Source: Sulfitobacter sp. F26169L (lineage in GTDB: Bacteria; Pseudomonadota; Alphaproteobacteria; Rhodobacterales; Rhodobacteraceae). Taken from it: DNA of 64,000 nt. Numbering within the stretch: position 1 is the stretch's first letter; every line of letters begins with the position of its first letter. The notes beneath the pieces are model-generated. The model did no database searches. It had not been told where the DNA came from and was given only the letters and a program-made list of their open reading frames with translations. Of the stretch, positions 14,469-22,397 are shown piece after piece. The DNA lies in NCBI RefSeq assembly GCF_026410285.1, contig NZ_JAPMLP010000004.1:62242-126241 (forward strand), given 5' to 3'. Both the position numbers and the translations under genes were made by a program.

Positions 14469-15593
14469 ATGACCCCTTTCGCAATCGCAGGCGTACAGAT
14501 GTACGTCAACGCCCTGCAACCCAACGTCGATGGTATGATCCATCGCCTTGATATCCTGATGGCACGGTTTCCGTGGACGCAGATGGTTCTGTTTTCCGAG
14601 CTGGCGCCTTTCGGCCCGCTGGACCAATACGCCCTGCCGCCCCACAACGAAGCGCTGGAGAAGTTTCAGGCGGCCGCCGCCAAGCATGGTGTCTGGCTGA
14701 TACCGGGATCGATGTTTATCACCGACCCCGACGATGGCCGCATCTATAACACGTCGTTTGTGATTAACCCCGCGGGCGAGATCATTCGCCGCTATGCAAA
14801 GATGTTCCCGTTCCGCCCGTATGAAAGCGGGATTGCGGCAGGGACCGATTTTTGCGTGTTCGACGTGCCCGAAGTGGGCCGGTTCGGTCTGTCGATCTGT
14901 TATGACATGTGGTTCCCGGAAACCACACGCCAGTTGACCAGCCAAGGTGTTGAGGTGCTTTTGCACCCCGTCCTGACAGGCACCACAGACCGTGACGCAG
15001 AGCTCGCGATTGCACGGGCCACCGCAGCGCAATTCCAGTGCTATGTCATTGATGTGAACGGTTTGGGCGCAGGTGGCGTTGGTAAATCATGTGTGGTTGA
15101 TCCTACGTCCATGGTGCTGCACCAGTCCGCCGGTCAGGAAGACATGTTCCCGATCGAGGTTGATCTGGACATGGTGCGTCGCCAGCGCGAAACGGGCATG
15201 AAAGGTCTGGGGCAGGTTCTTAAATCCTTCCGCGACCGTTCTACCGATTTCTCGGTTTATGATCGCGCCAGCGGCACAGACGCCTATCTGAAGACGCTTG
15301 GCCCGCTTGCCATCCCGCAAAAAGGTGCAACGGCAGGACTGGAAGCGCCAGAGCCTGCAACGCGCCTGACCCAAACCCAAACTTTTGGGCGCGGCAACGA
15401 TAGCCTGCCCAGCATCGGCTATAAGCAACCACCCGCCTTTGCGCCCGAGCCTTTGCCGAATCCATCGGCCGGCACTGTAAATCCGGAAGCCGAACCAGCT
15501 CCAGCCGCCGCACCTGCGGCAGCACTACCCAACCCACCTGTTAAACCCGGTATCCTGACCGGCACGGCAGAGACTGATAAATCCAGCGGCTAG
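14469..15593 (+). CDS. Carbon-nitrogen hydrolase (nitrilase-superfamily amidase) with a disordered tail
   Basis: 374 residues. The nitrilase-fold triad is visible: E44 (LFSELAPFG), K111 (YAKMFPFRP) and C144 (LSICYDMWFPE). The fold ends near residue 265; the remaining residues are rich in Pro, Ala and Asn (PEAEPAPAAAPAAALPNPP), an unusual low-complexity tail. Family members hydrolyse or transfer amide or carbamoyl groups, and N-carbamoylputrescine amidase is a well-known example. It is followed by a decarboxylase, an ATP-grasp enzyme and a C45 hydrolase on the same strand, so a shared amide/amine pathway is likely. The substrate cannot be assigned. GGAG precedes the start. Confidence 0.88.
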   Translation: MTPFAIAGVQMYVNALQPNVDGMIHRLDILMARFPWTQMVLFSELAPFGPLDQYALPPHNEALEKFQAAAAKHGVWLIPGSMFITDPDDGRIYNTSFVINPAGEIIRRYAKMFPFRPYESGIAAGTDFCVFDVPEVGRFGLSICYDMWFPETTRQLTSQGVEVLLHPVLTGTTDRDAELAIARATAAQFQCYVIDVNGLGAGGVGKSCVVDPTSMVLHQSAGQEDMFPIEVDLDMVRRQRETGMKGLGQVLKSFRDRSTDFSVYDRASGTDAYLKTLGPLAIPQKGATAGLEAPEPATRLTQTQTFGRGNDSLPSIGYKQPPAFAPEPLPNPSAGTVNPEAEPAPAAAPAAALPNPPVKPGILTGTAETDKSSG

Positions 15594-15606
15594 GTCCGTG
15601 ATTGAA

Positions 15607-15630
15607 CGGGGCAGGCATCGGTCTGCCCCG
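15607..15630 (+). other. Intercistronic hairpin before the decarboxylase gene
   Basis: Perfect 8-bp stem CGGGGCAG / CTGCCCCG with an 8-base loop and no T-run. It sits in the 82-base gap between the amidase and decarboxylase genes. It may stabilise or attenuate the transcript. Confidence 0.5.
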
Positions 15631-15675
15631 CAACATCGAAGGGCCAGCTGCGCAGCAATCTGCGGAGAGCGACCG

Positions 15676-18441
15676 ATGACTTCGATGAAAGACTATTCTT
15701 CTGCCATTCAATTGCGATCAGACCGCTGGAGCGCGTTGCGCGAAGCGACCAGCGCACTGACCCGTAATCCCGGCGCGGGGGAGATGGCGCAATTGCGTCA
15801 CACCGTAGAATCCCTGTTTGAATCCCTTAGCACGATGGAGGCTTATTGGGCCTTTCCGGGCAAACACGCATTTGCGTTGATCCGGCGCCATTTCGAGCAG
15901 GGCAAACTGGACGATGTCAGCTTTGCTGTGAACAGGATCACGCGCGCACTGACCACCGGCGCGTATCGGCGCCGCTCGATCCCGCTGGAGCGCGACAGCG
16001 TTGATCAGGAAGAGCAGGACGACGAAGCACACCACAGCCCCGAGATGCGCGCGCTGTCCAAACCCTATTTCGAAGTACTGATTGTCGACAGCGTAAACGA
16101 GCATCAGGAACGCTGGCTGAAAACCAATGTCACAAGCATGCGCCGCCCCGAAGACCAGTTTATCTACGAAGCTGTTGTTGTGCCGTCGATTGAGGATGCG
16201 CTGATTGCGGTGCTGTTCAATCACAACATTCAGGCGATCGTTGTGCGCCCCGGACTGGTGCTACATTCTGCGAATGTGGAAGAAATTCTGGCACGTCATC
16301 TGGCCCGTGCCGGTGGCCGCGATGAGATTGACGCGATCCCGCCTGAAAACTACGGCCCCGAATTGTGCCGTATGATTGCGCGGGTGCGGCCGGAACTGGA
16401 CGCCTATCTGGTGACCGAGCGTTCGGTAGAGGATATCGCGGGTCTTGATCTGGGGATATGCCGCCGCGTTTTCTACAACTCCGAAGATTTTATGGAGCTG
16501 CACCTGAATATCCTGCGCGGCGTTCAGGCGCGTAACAAATCGCCGTTTTTCACTGCATTGGTAGAGTACTCCAAGCAGCCCACCGGCGTTTTCCACGCGA
16601 TGCCGATCAGCCGCGGAAAATCCATCACGCGCTCGCACTGGATTCAGGACATGGGCGCGTTTTACGGACCGAACATTTTTCTTGCAGAAACATCGGCAAC
16701 CTCAGGCGGGCTGGACAGCCTGCTGGAGCCGAGTGGCCCGATCAAGGAAGCGCAAGAGCTTGCCTCGCGCGCGTTCGGCTCAAAGCAGACATTTTTTGCT
16801 ACAAACGGCACGTCGACCTGCAACAAGATCGTTGTGCAGGCCCTGCTAAAGCCGGGAGACATTGTGCTGGTGGACCGTGATTGTCACAAATCGCACCACT
16901 ACGGCATGGTGCTTTCGGGCGCGCAGGTGAGTTATCTCGACAGTTATCCGCTCAACAAATACTCGATGTATGGTGCGGTGCCCTTGCGTGACATCAAGGA
17001 ACGTCTGCTGGAGATGAAAGCACAGGGCAAGCTGGACCGTGTGCGGATGCTGCTGCTGACCAACTGCACCTTTGACGGTCTGGTGTATAACGTCGAGCGT
17101 GTGATGCAGGAATGTCTGGCGATCAAGCCGGATCTGATTTTCCTGTGGGACGAGGCGTGGTTTGCTTTTGCCCGTTTCAATCCCACCTACCGCCAGCGCA
17201 CCGCGATGAACGCGGCAAACGTGTTGCGCGCACGGTTCAAGACGGACCAGCACCGCGAGGCGTATGAGGCGCAGCAGGCGGAGTTGAAGGATGCCGACAC
17301 AGAGACCTTGCTGAAAACACGGCTTATCCCGGCGCCGACATCGCGGGTGCGGGCGTATTCCACGCAATCCACACACAAGACGCTGACGTCATTGCGACAG
17401 GGTTCCATGATCCACGTGAACGATCAGGACTTCAAGGGTGAGGTCGAGCAGAGCTTTCACGAAGCGTATATGACGCATACGTCAACTTCTCCTAACTACC
17501 AGATCATTGCATCGCTTGATGTGGGGCGCAGGCAGGTGGAACTGGAAGGGTTCGAATTTGTACAGCGCCAGATCGAAGCGGCTATGTCGATGCGACGTGC
17601 GTTGTCGGATCACCCGCTGCTGCAAAAGTATTTCAAGGTGCTGACGGCGGGGGATATGATCCCCGAAGAGCATCGCGAAAGCGGCGTCACCAGCTATTAT
17701 GACGCCGAGCAGGGCTGGACCGATCTGTGGGATTGTTGGGAGCGCGACGAGTTTGTGCTGGATGCCTCGCGCGTGACATTGCTGGTCGGTGGCACTGGTT
17801 GGGACGGGGATACGTTCAAGAACAAGGTGTTGATGGATAAATACGGCATCCAGATCAACAAGACCTCCCGTAATACGGTCCTGTTTATGACCAATATCGG
17901 CACCACGCGTTCCAGCGTGGCGTATCTGATCGAAGTGCTGGTGGAAATCGCCAAATCGCTGGACGAATTGAACGATGACGCCAGTGGCATGGAGAAGATC
18001 AGCTTTGACCGCCGTGTCAAAAACCTGTTGGAAGACTATCCGCCGCTGCCCGACTTCAGCCGCTTTCACAAAGCGTTCCTGGAAAGCGGCAACAGCCGCG
18101 AAGGGGATATTCGCACGGCATTCTTCCTCGCCTACGACGACAAGAATTGCGACTATCTGGAGCTTGACGGATCTTTGAAGGAGGCGATGGCACGGGGGGA
18201 GACGATTGTATCTGCCAGCTTTATCATTCCGTACCCGCCCGGCTTTCCTATTCTGGTGCCGGGGCAGGTGATCAGTCAGGAAATCCTGAGTTTCATGCGC
18301 GCGCTCGATGTGAGCGAAATTCACGGCTATCGGCCCGATCTGGGCTTGAGGGTCTTCACGCAAGAGGCGCTGGAAGGTGCAGGTGCAAAGCAAACAGCGG
18401 CTGAAACGTCCGCTAAATCATCCAAAAAAGCTTCGGCTTAA
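15676..18441 (+). CDS. Orn/Lys/Arg decarboxylase-family PLP enzyme, oversized
   Basis: 921 residues from the ATG at 15676 (GGAG at about -12; a 26-residue longer frame exists). An N-terminal extension of about 125 residues precedes a receiver-like wing domain (YFEVLIVDSVNEHQ), then the major PLP domain (FFATNGTSTCNKIV, DCHKSHHYG, LIFLWDEAWFAFA) with PLP lysine K568 in STQSTHKTLTSL, and the family C-terminal domain. Bacterial inducible Arg/Lys decarboxylases are about 710-760 residues; here the extra length is at the N-terminus and in a charged insertion just before the active-site lysine (about 515-555). The expected reaction is decarboxylation of a basic amino acid to a diamine or agmatine. 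The following ATP-grasp gene starts 22 bases after the stop. Confidence 0.9.
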   Translation: MTSMKDYSSAIQLRSDRWSALREATSALTRNPGAGEMAQLRHTVESLFESLSTMEAYWAFPGKHAFALIRRHFEQGKLDDVSFAVNRITRALTTGAYRRRSIPLERDSVDQEEQDDEAHHSPEMRALSKPYFEVLIVDSVNEHQERWLKTNVTSMRRPEDQFIYEAVVVPSIEDALIAVLFNHNIQAIVVRPGLVLHSANVEEILARHLARAGGRDEIDAIPPENYGPELCRMIARVRPELDAYLVTERSVEDIAGLDLGICRRVFYNSEDFMELHLNILRGVQARNKSPFFTALVEYSKQPTGVFHAMPISRGKSITRSHWIQDMGAFYGPNIFLAETSATSGGLDSLLEPSGPIKEAQELASRAFGSKQTFFATNGTSTCNKIVVQALLKPGDIVLVDRDCHKSHHYGMVLSGAQVSYLDSYPLNKYSMYGAVPLRDIKERLLEMKAQGKLDRVRMLLLTNCTFDGLVYNVERVMQECLAIKPDLIFLWDEAWFAFARFNPTYRQRTAMNAANVLRARFKTDQHREAYEAQQAELKDADTETLLKTRLIPAPTSRVRAYSTQSTHKTLTSLRQGSMIHVNDQDFKGEVEQSFHEAYMTHTSTSPNYQIIASLDVGRRQVELEGFEFVQRQIEAAMSMRRALSDHPLLQKYFKVLTAGDMIPEEHRESGVTSYYDAEQGWTDLWDCWERDEFVLDASRVTLLVGGTGWDGDTFKNKVLMDKYGIQINKTSRNTVLFMTNIGTTRSSVAYLIEVLVEIAKSLDELNDDASGMEKISFDRRVKNLLEDYPPLPDFSRFHKAFLESGNSREGDIRTAFFLAYDDKNCDYLELDGSLKEAMARGETIVSASFIIPYPPGFPILVPGQVISQEILSFMRALDVSEIHGYRPDLGLRVFTQEALEGAGAKQTAAETSAKSSKKASA

Positions 18442-18463
18442 CCAAAAGACAAGGAGCAAAATT

Positions 18464-19921
18464 ATGGCTACCGTTCTTAGAAACATTTCTGAAATACGCC
18501 GGTTCTTTCATCGCAATGAAGACCCGATTTATTTCATCTCCGCGACCAACTTTAACCTGCTGGGCCTTGATGAGTGGGTGAAGAATTTCAAATACATTTG
18601 TTATATTGATTGCTACGGCGGCAAACATCCGAACGTGTTCTGCCCGTCCGAGCAGCCGCATGCCGAATTCCAGTCTATCGAAGACATCAACAATTATCTG
18701 CTGCAACATAAGGAAGTTATCGATTTCATCAAAAAGCGCGGCGGCAAGCCGAAATTTGTATTCTTGATGTTTGACGAGGAAACCGAGCGTTTGTCAAAGG
18801 AACTGGGGGCGGATGTATGGTTCCCCAAGGCAAAGCTGCGCCAGTCCATGGATAACAAGATCGAAACCGTGCGGATCGGTAACAAGGCGGGTGTGCCCTC
18901 TGTGCCGAACACGCTGGCGGAAGTGAAGTCTTATGAAGACCTTCGCAAAACCTGTGAGAAGGCAGGGCTTGGCCATGATCTGGTGCTGCAATCAGCGTTT
19001 GGTGACAGTGGCCACACCACGTTCTTCATTAAAAACGAGGCCGATTTCCGCCGCCACCAGTCCGAGATCATCGGCGAGGGCGAAATCAAGATCATGAAGC
19101 GGATCAATTGCCGTGGTGCCGCGATTGAAGCGTGTGCCACCAAGGAAGGCACCATTGTCGGCCCGTTGATGACTGAACTGGTCGGCTTTAACGAGCTTAC
19201 GCCCTATCGCGGCGGCTGGTGCGGGAATGAAATTCTGTCGACGGCGTTTCCGCCGAAGGTGCGCCAACAGGCGCGCGACCTGACGTTCAAATTTGGCGAG
19301 CAGTTGCGCAAGGAAGGGTATCGCGGGTATTTCGAGCTGGACTTCCTGATTGACAAAAAGACCGGCGATCTGTGGCTGGGGGAGTTGAACCCGCGGATCA
19401 CGGGTGCTTCGTCGATGACCAACCATGCGGCGTTTGCGCATGCGGATGCGCCGTTGTTTCTGTTCCACCTGCTTGAATTCTCGAAGAAGAAATTCAATCT
19501 TGATGTGGATGAATTGAACGCGCGCTGGTCTGATCCTGCCAACATCGACAGCTGGAGCCAGATGGTGATCAAGCACACCAAGGACAGTGTGGATATCTGT
19601 ACCGAAGCACCCGAAACCGGCATCTACCGGATGCGCGAGGACGGCACAGTTGTTTGGGACCGCTTTGACTATCACCGCCGCGCTGTAGAGAGCGAGAACG
19701 AAGCATTCTTTCTGCGGATCCTGCAGCCGGGGGATTACCGCTATGAGGGGGCCGACATCGGTATCCTTGTGACGCGGGGGCGGTCGATGACCAAAAGTTT
19801 CCAGTTGAACGAACGGGCGAAAAAATGGATCCACGGGATCAAAAGCAAAGTTGAGGGTGCGCCGTTGCCCGTTGCGGCGGCAGATCCGAACCTGTCTGAT
19901 CCGGCGTTCAAGATCCTGTAA
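18464..19921 (+). CDS. ATP-grasp ligase (biotin-carboxylase-like)
   Basis: 485 residues with a strong AAGGAG site before the ATG at 18464. A central ATP-grasp domain covers about 130-350: KLRQSMDNKIETVRIGNKAG, the lysine-bearing ATP strand (DLVLQSAFGDSGHTTFF), and metal ligands in FELDFLIDKKTG and LGELNPRITGAS. It lacks a biotinyl domain or carboxyltransferase partner, so a carboxylase role is unlikely despite sequence likeness. ATP-grasp enzymes of this kind activate a carboxylate as acyl-phosphate and join it to an amine. With a decarboxylase upstream, making an amide from an amine product is a reasonable guess. About 22 bases after the decarboxylase gene, hence one operon. Confidence 0.85.
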   Translation: MATVLRNISEIRRFFHRNEDPIYFISATNFNLLGLDEWVKNFKYICYIDCYGGKHPNVFCPSEQPHAEFQSIEDINNYLLQHKEVIDFIKKRGGKPKFVFLMFDEETERLSKELGADVWFPKAKLRQSMDNKIETVRIGNKAGVPSVPNTLAEVKSYEDLRKTCEKAGLGHDLVLQSAFGDSGHTTFFIKNEADFRRHQSEIIGEGEIKIMKRINCRGAAIEACATKEGTIVGPLMTELVGFNELTPYRGGWCGNEILSTAFPPKVRQQARDLTFKFGEQLRKEGYRGYFELDFLIDKKTGDLWLGELNPRITGASSMTNHAAFAHADAPLFLFHLLEFSKKKFNLDVDELNARWSDPANIDSWSQMVIKHTKDSVDICTEAPETGIYRMREDGTVVWDRFDYHRRAVESENEAFFLRILQPGDYRYEGADIGILVTRGRSMTKSFQLNERAKKWIHGIKSKVEGAPLPVAAADPNLSDPAFKIL

Positions 19922-20011
19922 TCCGAACTGCGTTACGGAGCCTGCTACATCGTTTGAACCGCCGTTTCGGGCGGGGATGCGGTAGCCTCCGTTCGTTTTA
20001 GAAAGGCCGCT

Positions 20012-20986
20012 ATGTACTGGCGTGCAATTTCAGAGGATTTACCCGGCCCGAAGTGGGCCGGGCTTTTCCGTGAATATTGGTCCGATTATCGGGCATGGTG
20101 GCTCAAGGAGGGTGAGACTGCCCGCCCGACCTATGCCGAAAGTCTGCGTGCCCTACGCACCCACATGCCGGAAATGGTGCCGCTGTATGAGGAGTTGTGT
20201 GAACTGGCAGGTGGCGGTGATCATGCCGCACGGTTCCTGAGCTTTTATACTCCCCCGCCCTATCTGGCGAGCTGTTCGCAGGCGATCTGGGCAGGCAAGC
20301 AGCCCGTGATGGTGCGCAATTATGATTACAATCCGCACGCATTTGACAGCCTTGTGTTGCGCACACGCTGGATGGGGCGTGCGGTGATGGGCACGTCCGA
20401 CGGACTATGGGGTCTTGTTGACGGGGTGAACGACAAAGGCTTGTCGATCTCGCTCACCTTCGGGGGGCGGCGCGTGGTGGGTGAGGGGTTCGGCGTGCCG
20501 CTGATCCTGCGCTATGTTTTGCAAATCTGCGAAACGGCGGAAGAAGCGGGTGAAGTGCTGGCGCGCGTGCCAACCCATATGAGCTATAACGTGACGATAC
20601 TGGACCGGAAGCGGGATTACCTGACCGTAATGATGGCACCCGACCGCCCTGCGGTGATCACCAATGCGGCAGTGGCAACCAACCATCAGGAAAACGTGGA
20701 ATGGATCAGTCACGCGCGTTTCACCGCCACGGTCGAACGCGAGCGGTTTTTGCTGCAACGCCTGCGTCTGCACCAAGACCCCGAGGAAAAATTCATCAAC
20801 GCATTCTTGCAGCCGCCGCTTTATTCAACGGCCTTCCGACAAGGGTTTGGCACGCTTTACACTGCCGTGTACCGTCCGCGCAAAAAGGAGATGGAGTTAC
20901 GCTGGCCCGGTGTGGTCTGGCCGCTATCGCTAAAGAACTTTGAGGAAGGTGCGCGAGAAGTTCTCCTGCCCGGTGTGACAAAATGA
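20012..20986 (+). CDS. C45-family Ntn hydrolase/acyltransferase
   Basis: 324 residues. The segment YLASCSQAIWAGKQPVMVRN followed by YDYNP matches the C45 (isopenicillin N acyltransferase-like) family, where autocleavage before a Cys (here C88) creates the catalytic nucleophile. Downstream GLVDGVNDKGLSISLTFGG and YNVTILDRKRDYL are also family features. C45 enzymes cleave or exchange amide-linked acyl groups. It lies 90 bases after the ATP-grasp gene on the same strand, with AAAGG before the ATG, and is probably in the same transcript. An enzyme that undoes or trims amides next to an amide-forming ligase suggests a conjugate that is made or processed. The substrate is unknown. Confidence 0.85.
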   Translation: MYWRAISEDLPGPKWAGLFREYWSDYRAWWLKEGETARPTYAESLRALRTHMPEMVPLYEELCELAGGGDHAARFLSFYTPPPYLASCSQAIWAGKQPVMVRNYDYNPHAFDSLVLRTRWMGRAVMGTSDGLWGLVDGVNDKGLSISLTFGGRRVVGEGFGVPLILRYVLQICETAEEAGEVLARVPTHMSYNVTILDRKRDYLTVMMAPDRPAVITNAAVATNHQENVEWISHARFTATVERERFLLQRLRLHQDPEEKFINAFLQPPLYSTAFRQGFGTLYTAVYRPRKKEMELRWPGVVWPLSLKNFEEGAREVLLPGVTK

Positions 20987-21135
20987 AAGATACTGAAATC
21001 TATCAATGACTGTAACGCGCATGCGTGCGAGGAAATATCATTTCAGTTTAGTGTGATAGAACGGGTGTAGGTCGGGCGAGGCCGTTCACGAAAATGGGAG
21101 TGTTACACCCCCCGCGATACCGTTATATGTGGCGC

Positions 21136-21780
21136 ATGTCTGACGCCATGAACCTAACGAAGACGCCACTTGAAGAACTCATAGTGTGCCCTATTTGCGA
21201 TGCAACCTATCAGTTGCAGCGTCCCAAGGCGGGCGAGCGGGCAGTTTGTGTGAGATGTCATAAAGTATTGATCGCGCCGCGCTACAAGGCCGGTATGCAG
21301 ATCATCGCCATTGCGATTGCATCCGTTGTGCTGGTGATCGCGGCGAGCGTTTTTCCGTTTCTTGAGATTTCAGTGGCGGGGCGCACGAATGCGGTGTCCA
21401 TCCTGGATGCGGCACTGTCGTTTACGAGGGGGCCGATGCTGGTGCTGGCGCTGCTGACGGCGGGGTTTATCATCTTTGTGCCGCTGTTGCGGATGCTGCT
21501 GACGCTGTACGTGCTGATCCCTGTTGTGCTTGACCGTCCTGCGGCGAAACACGCCGTCTGGGCGTTTCGCATATCAGAGGCGATGCGCCCGTGGTCAATG
21601 GCAGAGATTTTTGCGCTAGGATGTGCGGTAGCATTGGTGAAAGTAGCCGATCTGGCAACTGTCAGTTTTGGTCCTGCGTTCTGGATGTTTGGTGTTTTGG
21701 TGGTGTTGGTCATCGCGCAAGACGGGTTTATGTGTAAGTGGTCGGTATGGAATTCACTGGAATACCCCAAAAAACGGTAA
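21136..21780 (+). CDS. pqiA: PqiA-domain membrane protein, first half
   Basis: About 214 residues from the ATG at 21136; starts at 21094 and 21148 are also possible and no Shine-Dalgarno decides. A zinc-ribbon-like CPICD...CVRCHK at the N-terminus is followed by about four transmembrane helices. E. coli PqiA carries two such domains in one 417-residue chain; here each is a separate gene. PqiA is the inner-membrane partner of the MCE tunnel protein PqiB in envelope lipid transport. It overlaps the next pqiA-like gene by about 30 bases and starts a four-gene pqi operon. Confidence 0.88.
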   Translation: MSDAMNLTKTPLEELIVCPICDATYQLQRPKAGERAVCVRCHKVLIAPRYKAGMQIIAIAIASVVLVIAASVFPFLEISVAGRTNAVSILDAALSFTRGPMLVLALLTAGFIIFVPLLRMLLTLYVLIPVVLDRPAAKHAVWAFRISEAMRPWSMAEIFALGCAVALVKVADLATVSFGPAFWMFGVLVVLVIAQDGFMCKWSVWNSLEYPKKR

Positions 21781-22397
21781 CCGCCCGTGAGGCCGGGCTG
21801 GTTGCGTGTACGCGGTGTAACCGCGCCTGGCCGTTGGGCACAGATGTTTGCAGGCGCTGTGGCAAAACTCTTGTGTCGCGCGATGTATTCAGTTTGCAAA
21901 AAGTCTGGGCGCTGTGGCTGGTCGGACTGATGTGTTATGTGCCGGCCAACATGTACCCGATGCTGCGTACCCAACAATTGTTTACAGTGGATGAAAGTAC
22001 GATCATTGGCGGCGCAGTCGATCTGGCCCACTATGGTGCTTTCGGGATTGCAGCGGTCATTCTTGTGGCGTCGGTTGTGATCCCGCTGGGTAAATTCTGG
22101 GCGATTGCGTTTCTGGCCGTGAGTGTGCGCAGCAAAGGAACGTTTGCCTCGGGCAAGCGGCTGTTGATGTATGAAATCGTCGAATATATCGGCCGCTGGT
22201 CGATGATTGACATCTTTGTCGTTGCGATTTTGTCCGCGCTCGTGCAACTGCAAGGCTTGGCATCTATCACACCGGGGCCTGCTGCCTTCTTTTTTGCACT
22301 CTCTGTTATTTTTACCATGCTATCGGCGCAAGCTTTCGATCCGCGTATGATCTGGGATGCTCAGTCCGAAGACGATAAGGCCTTTGAAAATGTCTGA
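21747..22397 (+). CDS. pqiA: PqiA-domain membrane protein, second half
   Basis: 216 residues from the ATG at 21747, with an alternative GTG at 21738. The second zinc-ribbon CTRCNRAWP...CRRCGKTL is followed by four helices and the typical stretch EIVEYIGRWSMIDIFVVAIL. It overlaps the upstream half-gene in another frame, consistent with a split of the ancestral two-domain PqiA, or with the family's unfused state. Its stop overlaps the pqiB start. It should work with the first half as one PqiA unit. Confidence 0.9.
   Translation: MEFTGIPQKTVTAREAGLVACTRCNRAWPLGTDVCRRCGKTLVSRDVFSLQKVWALWLVGLMCYVPANMYPMLRTQQLFTVDESTIIGGAVDLAHYGAFGIAAVILVASVVIPLGKFWAIAFLAVSVRSKGTFASGKRLLMYEIVEYIGRWSMIDIFVVAILSALVQLQGLASITPGPAAFFFALSVIFTMLSAQAFDPRMIWDAQSEDDKAFENV

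Noticed and set aside
18464..19921. Biotin carboxylase of an acyl-CoA carboxylase
   Set aside because: No biotinyl carrier domain and no carboxyltransferase gene nearby; only the ATP-grasp fold is supported.
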